This document shows positions 61,217 through 64,000 of a stretch of DNA of 64,000 nucleotides, one piece after another. Positions within the stretch are counted from its first letter, which is position 1. The number at the start of each line of letters is the position of its first letter. The stretch is from Moraxellaceae bacterium (GTDB lineage: Bacteria > Pseudomonadota > Gammaproteobacteria > Pseudomonadales > Moraxellaceae): positions 1-64,000 of the forward strand of contig JAQZBP010000006.1 in assembly GCA_029237815.1 (NCBI GenBank), read 5' to 3'. Below the pieces are notes generated by a model that was given only the letters and a program-made list of their open reading frames with translations, searched no databases and was not told the DNA's origin. The position numbers were made by a program, and so were the translations under genes.

Positions 61217-62237
61217 GGCTATCGGGTGAAGAAAGTGCGCGGGAGAGGATGGTGGCGGTGATCTCGACCAACGGAATGACGCGCTGGTAGGCCATGCGGG
61301 TCGGGCCGATCACGGCCAGGCGGCCGAGGACACGGCCGTCAGCGGCATAGGGCGCGGTCACCAGGGTGAGCTCCCCGAACGGGGCATAGCCGGATTCCGC
61401 GCCGATATAGATCTCGACGCCTTCGGACTGCTGGCAGCGGTCCAGCAGGTGCAGGATGTCGCGCTTGGCGGTGAAGGCCTGGAACAGCTCCTGCAGTCGG
61501 TCGACGCCGCCGGTCTCGGCAAGGCGCACGAGATTGGCCTCGCCCGAGAGCACGTAGTCACCGCCCGGGCGCGGCGCAAAGGCCCGCTCCGCCAGGCTCA
61601 CCGTGGAGCGCAGCAGGGCGTCGAGCTGGAGCTGGTCGTCGCGCAGGCCGCGCAGCAGGCCCTGGCTCACCTCGCCCAGGCTCTTGCCGGCAAAGTGATG
61701 GGTCAGGTAGTTGGAGGCCTGCGTGAGCTCGGCCTCGCCGAAGGGACGCTCGGTGTGGATGAGCTGGTTCTGCACGTCGCCGTTGGCGCAGACCACGATG
61801 GCCAGCACCCGGCGCTCGTCCAGCCGCACGAACTCGATATGACGCAGGTCGGCCAGGTCACGCCGCGGCACCATGACGAGGCCGGCATGGCGGGTCAGCT
61901 CGGCCAGGCAGGCCGAGGCTTTCTCCACCAGCTCGCGCGGCGACTGCGCCGGATTCAGCTCCTCGGCCAGGGCCTGCACGGTGTCCTCGTTCACCGCCTC
62001 GGTGGTGAGCAGGCGGTCGACGAAGAGGCGGTAGCCCTGCTGGGTGGGCACGCGGCCCGCCGAGGTGTGCGGCGCCGCCAGCAGGCCTTTCTCCTCGAGC
62101 TGGGCCATGACGTTGCGCACCGTGGCCGACGACAGCGGCAGCTCCGCCATCTGCAGGAGATGACGCGAGCCGACCGGCTGGCCGTCACGGATATAGCATT
62201 CGACGAGGGTCTTGAAGAGCAGCTGGGTGCGATCCAT
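61212..62237 (-). CDS. hrcA: heat-inducible transcription repressor HrcA
   Basis: Repressor that binds CIRCE operators, with GroEL helping its folding. From the ATG at 62237 it has 341 residues. The winged-helix domain has YIRDGQPVGSRHLLQMAELPLSSATVRNVMAQLEEKG-type sequence, followed by HTSAGRVPTQQGYRLFVD and the GAF-like dimerisation domain with IGPTRMAYQRVIPLVE at the end. A much longer open frame upstream overlaps recN on the other strand and is rejected. It heads hrcA-grpE-dnaK-dnaJ and is divergent from recN by 186 bp. I found no CIRCE inverted repeat in the window. Confidence 0.96.
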   Translation of the reverse strand: MDRTQLLFKTLVECYIRDGQPVGSRHLLQMAELPLSSATVRNVMAQLEEKGLLAAPHTSAGRVPTQQGYRLFVDRLLTTEAVNEDTVQALAEELNPAQSPRELVEKASACLAELTRHAGLVMVPRRDLADLRHIEFVRLDERRVLAIVVCANGDVQNQLIHTERPFGEAELTQASNYLTHHFAGKSLGEVSQGLLRGLRDDQLQLDALLRSTVSLAERAFAPRPGGDYVLSGEANLVRLAETGGVDRLQELFQAFTAKRDILHLLDRCQQSEGVEIYIGAESGYAPFGELTLVTAPYAADGRVLGRLAVIGPTRMAYQRVIPLVEITATILSRALSSPDSP

Positions 62238-62423
62238 GCCCCTCTTATACCGCGCCCGCCCGGCCCCTGTGTACCCTGCCGACCGTATCGCCAGCGACCG
62301 TGTAGTACGGCCACAATCAGCACGCGCCACCACTGCGAACTCACGCAGGGTTCGCGGTGGAAGCCGCTCCTCCGGGGGCGGCGAATCGCCTATCATCGCC
62401 GCATCGTCCCGGGCCGAATCCCT

Positions 62424-64000
62424 ATGCTCAGCCACCTCAAGATCCGCGACGTCGCCATCGTCGCCAGCCTGGAACTGGATTTCCGCCCGGGCTTTTCCGT
62501 CATCACCGGCGAGACCGGCGCCGGCAAGTCCATCCTCATGGATGCGCTGGGGCTGTGCCTCGGCGACCGCGCCGACGCGGGCGTGGTGCGGGCCGGCGCC
62601 GAGCGCGCCGAGGTCAGCGCCGGCTTCGACATCAGCCGCATCGAGGCGGCGCAGGAATGGCTGCGCGAGCGCGAGCTGGAGTCGGACGGCGAATGCTGGC
62701 TGCGCCGCACCGTGAGCCGCGACGGCCGCTCGCGCGCCTACATCAACGGCAGCCCCGCCACGCTCACCGACGTGAAGCTGCTGGGCGAGATGCTGATCGA
62801 CATCCACAGCCAGCATGAGCACCAGTCGCTGCTGCGCCGCGAGAACCACCGCCTGCTGCTCGACGCCACCGCCGGCCTCACCGGCAGCGCACGCGAACTG
62901 TCATCCCACTTCCAGCAGTGGCAGAAGGCCGCGAAGGAGCTGGCCACGCTGACCCGCGCCGGCGATGCGCAACGCGACCGGCTGGAGCTCGTCACCCACC
63001 AGCTCGACGAACTCGACAAACTCGGCCTGAAAGCGGGCGACTATGAAAAGCTGGAGCAGGAACACGACGCGCTCGCCAACCTCGGCTCGCTGCTCCAGAA
63101 CGGCGACCTCGCGCTGGACCGCCTTACGGAAAACGACGCCGACAATGCCGCGCGTTGCATCCAGCAGGCGCTGAAGGCACTGGAAGGGGAACGCAGCCGG
63201 CATCCGAAGCTCGATGAAGTCGCCGAGCTGCTCGATGGCGCGCTGATCCAGATCCAGGAAGGCGCTTCCTCACTGCGTCATTACCTCGAAAGCCTGGACG
63301 CCGACCCCGCCCGCCTCGGCGAGCTGGAAGACCGTCTCGCCGCCGTGCACGCGCTCGCCCGCAAACATCGCGTGCTGCCGCAGGAGCTGCCCGGCGTGCA
63401 GGCCGCGCTCGCCGACGAGAAGGCCCAGCTGCAGCGCAGCCAGGACCTCGACACGCTGAACCGCGAAGTCGCCGCGCTGGAGAAAAAATACGCCAGTGCC
63501 GCTGAAAAGCTGCGCAGCGCCCGCAGCAAGGCGGCAGCGCAGTTCAGCAGCGAAGTGCTGGCCCGCCTGAAATTGCTGGGCATGGCCAACTCCCGTTTCG
63601 AGGTGGCGCTGACGCCGCTCGACAAGCCCGCCGCGCATGGCCTCGACGACATCGAGTTCCTGATCAGCGCCAACCCTGGCCAGCCGCTCAAGGGCTTGGC
63701 CAAGGTCGCCTCGGGCGGCGAGCTCTCGCGCGTCTCGCTCGCCATCCAGGTGGTGAACGCGAAGCATTCGCCGGTGCCGGTGATGGTGTTCGACGAGGTC
63801 GACGTCGGCATCGGCGGCGGCATCGCCGAGGTCGTGGGCCGCGTGCTGCGCGAGCTCGGCGAGTACGCGCAGGTGTTTTCGATCACCCACCAGCCGCAGG
63901 TCGCCGCGCTCGGCCACCAGCACCTGCGCGTGGAAAAGAGCGTGCAGGACGGCGCCACCACGAGTGCCGTACGCGAGCTCACGCGCGAGGAACGGATTGA
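62424..64000 (+). CDS. recN: DNA repair protein RecN (truncated by window end)
   Basis: SMC-like ATPase for double-strand break repair. The first 525 codons are visible with no stop, and the usual length is about 555, so roughly 30 residues lie outside. Walker A is ITGETGAGKSILMDALGL, two coiled-coil arms occupy about 150-350, the ABC signature is SGGELSRVSLAIQV and Walker B is VMVFDEVDVGIGG. The ATG at 62424 follows no strong ribosome-binding site. It is divergent from hrcA, as in other gammaproteobacteria. I did not see an SOS box upstream. Confidence 0.97.
   Translation, partial: MLSHLKIRDVAIVASLELDFRPGFSVITGETGAGKSILMDALGLCLGDRADAGVVRAGAERAEVSAGFDISRIEAAQEWLRERELESDGECWLRRTVSRDGRSRAYINGSPATLTDVKLLGEMLIDIHSQHEHQSLLRRENHRLLLDATAGLTGSARELSSHFQQWQKAAKELATLTRAGDAQRDRLELVTHQLDELDKLGLKAGDYEKLEQEHDALANLGSLLQNGDLALDRLTENDADNAARCIQQALKALEGERSRHPKLDEVAELLDGALIQIQEGASSLRHYLESLDADPARLGELEDRLAAVHALARKHRVLPQELPGVQAALADEKAQLQRSQDLDTLNREVAALEKKYASAAEKLRSARSKAAAQFSSEVLARLKLLGMANSRFEVALTPLDKPAAHGLDDIEFLISANPGQPLKGLAKVASGGELSRVSLAIQVVNAKHSPVPVMVFDEVDVGIGGGIAEVVGRVLRELGEYAQVFSITHQPQVAALGHQHLRVEKSVQDGATTSAVRELTREERI

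Noticed and set aside
62238..62423. CIRCE operator or SOS box in the hrcA-recN divergent region
   Set aside because: No TTAGCACTC-N9-GAGTGCTAA-like or CTGT-N8-ACAG-like pair is visible.
62238..62849. A 200-residue N-terminal extension of HrcA
   Set aside because: It lies antisense to recN, lacks similarity to HrcA, and the ATG at 62237 begins the conserved winged-helix domain.

Overview
The window is about 64 kb of compact, GC-rich chromosome from a gammaproteobacterium. It carries almost only housekeeping genes, with a few accessory insertions. Two blocks resemble, from memory, Pseudomonas aeruginosa gene order: argC/erpA/anmK/tyrS leading into an rRNA operon, and dksA-gluQ-cbrA-cbrB-crcZ-pcnB-folK-panBCD followed by pnp-rpsO-truB-rbfA-infB-nusA-rimP-tRNA-secG-tpiA-glmM-folP-ftsH-rlmE/yhbY-greA-carB-carA-dapB-dnaJ-dnaK-grpE-recN. 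An hrcA gene next to grpE and a PfkB adenosine kinase argue against Pseudomonas itself. I place the organism in or near the Pseudomonadales-type gammaproteobacteria and cannot name a genus. I saw no insertion sequence, prophage, CRISPR array, integrase or toxin-antitoxin pair.

Layout. 1-5.2 kb: a minus-strand rRNA promoter and leader pointing off the left edge, tyrS, anmK, and an argC-(DUF6776-like)-bactofilin-erpA run. 5.4-9.7 kb: hemJ-thiD-thiE-hemL-DUF3108 on the plus strand (haem and thiamine). 9.95-13 kb: PBP1b and its probable lipoprotein activator LpoP. 13.1-16.7 kb: adenosine kinase, a Rieske protein, DksA with a roughly 255-residue Lys/Ala/Pro tail, and gluQ. 16.8-22 kb: the carbon-nitrogen control locus cbrX-cbrA-cbrB. 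It is followed by three TGTTAC boxes at 21-bp spacing, a sigma-54 promoter and an unmistakable CrcZ-type small RNA with A-rich Hfq/Crc sites. 22-26.2 kb: pcnB, folK, panB, panC, panD. 26.3-29.2 kb: an accessory block with a secreted START protein and a periplasmic AdeT-like binding protein paired with a TatT-like lipoprotein. 29.4-45.5 kb: the conserved transcription/translation block with initiator tRNA, tRNA-Leu(GAG), pnp leader hairpin and tandem terminators ahead of rimP-nusA. 45.6-49.7 kb: an accessory island of three exported lipid-active enzymes (a PI-PLC with lectin/CUB/ricin modules, an LNS2/lipin-like HAD phosphatase and a patatin lipoprotein). 49.8-64 kb: greA, carB, carA with a possible attenuator, a diguanylate cyclase, dapB, dnaJ, dnaK, grpE, hrcA and recN (cut by the right edge), with two clear sigma-32 promoters.

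How it fits together. CbrA/CbrB presumably drive CrcZ, which titrates Hfq/Crc and relieves catabolite repression. The heat-shock genes look doubly controlled (sigma-32 sites plus HrcA). The most novel material is the three-enzyme lipid island at 45.6-49.7 kb, followed by the DksA tail and the orphan TatT/AdeT-like pair. Database statements here are recollection and inference, because no search was run.
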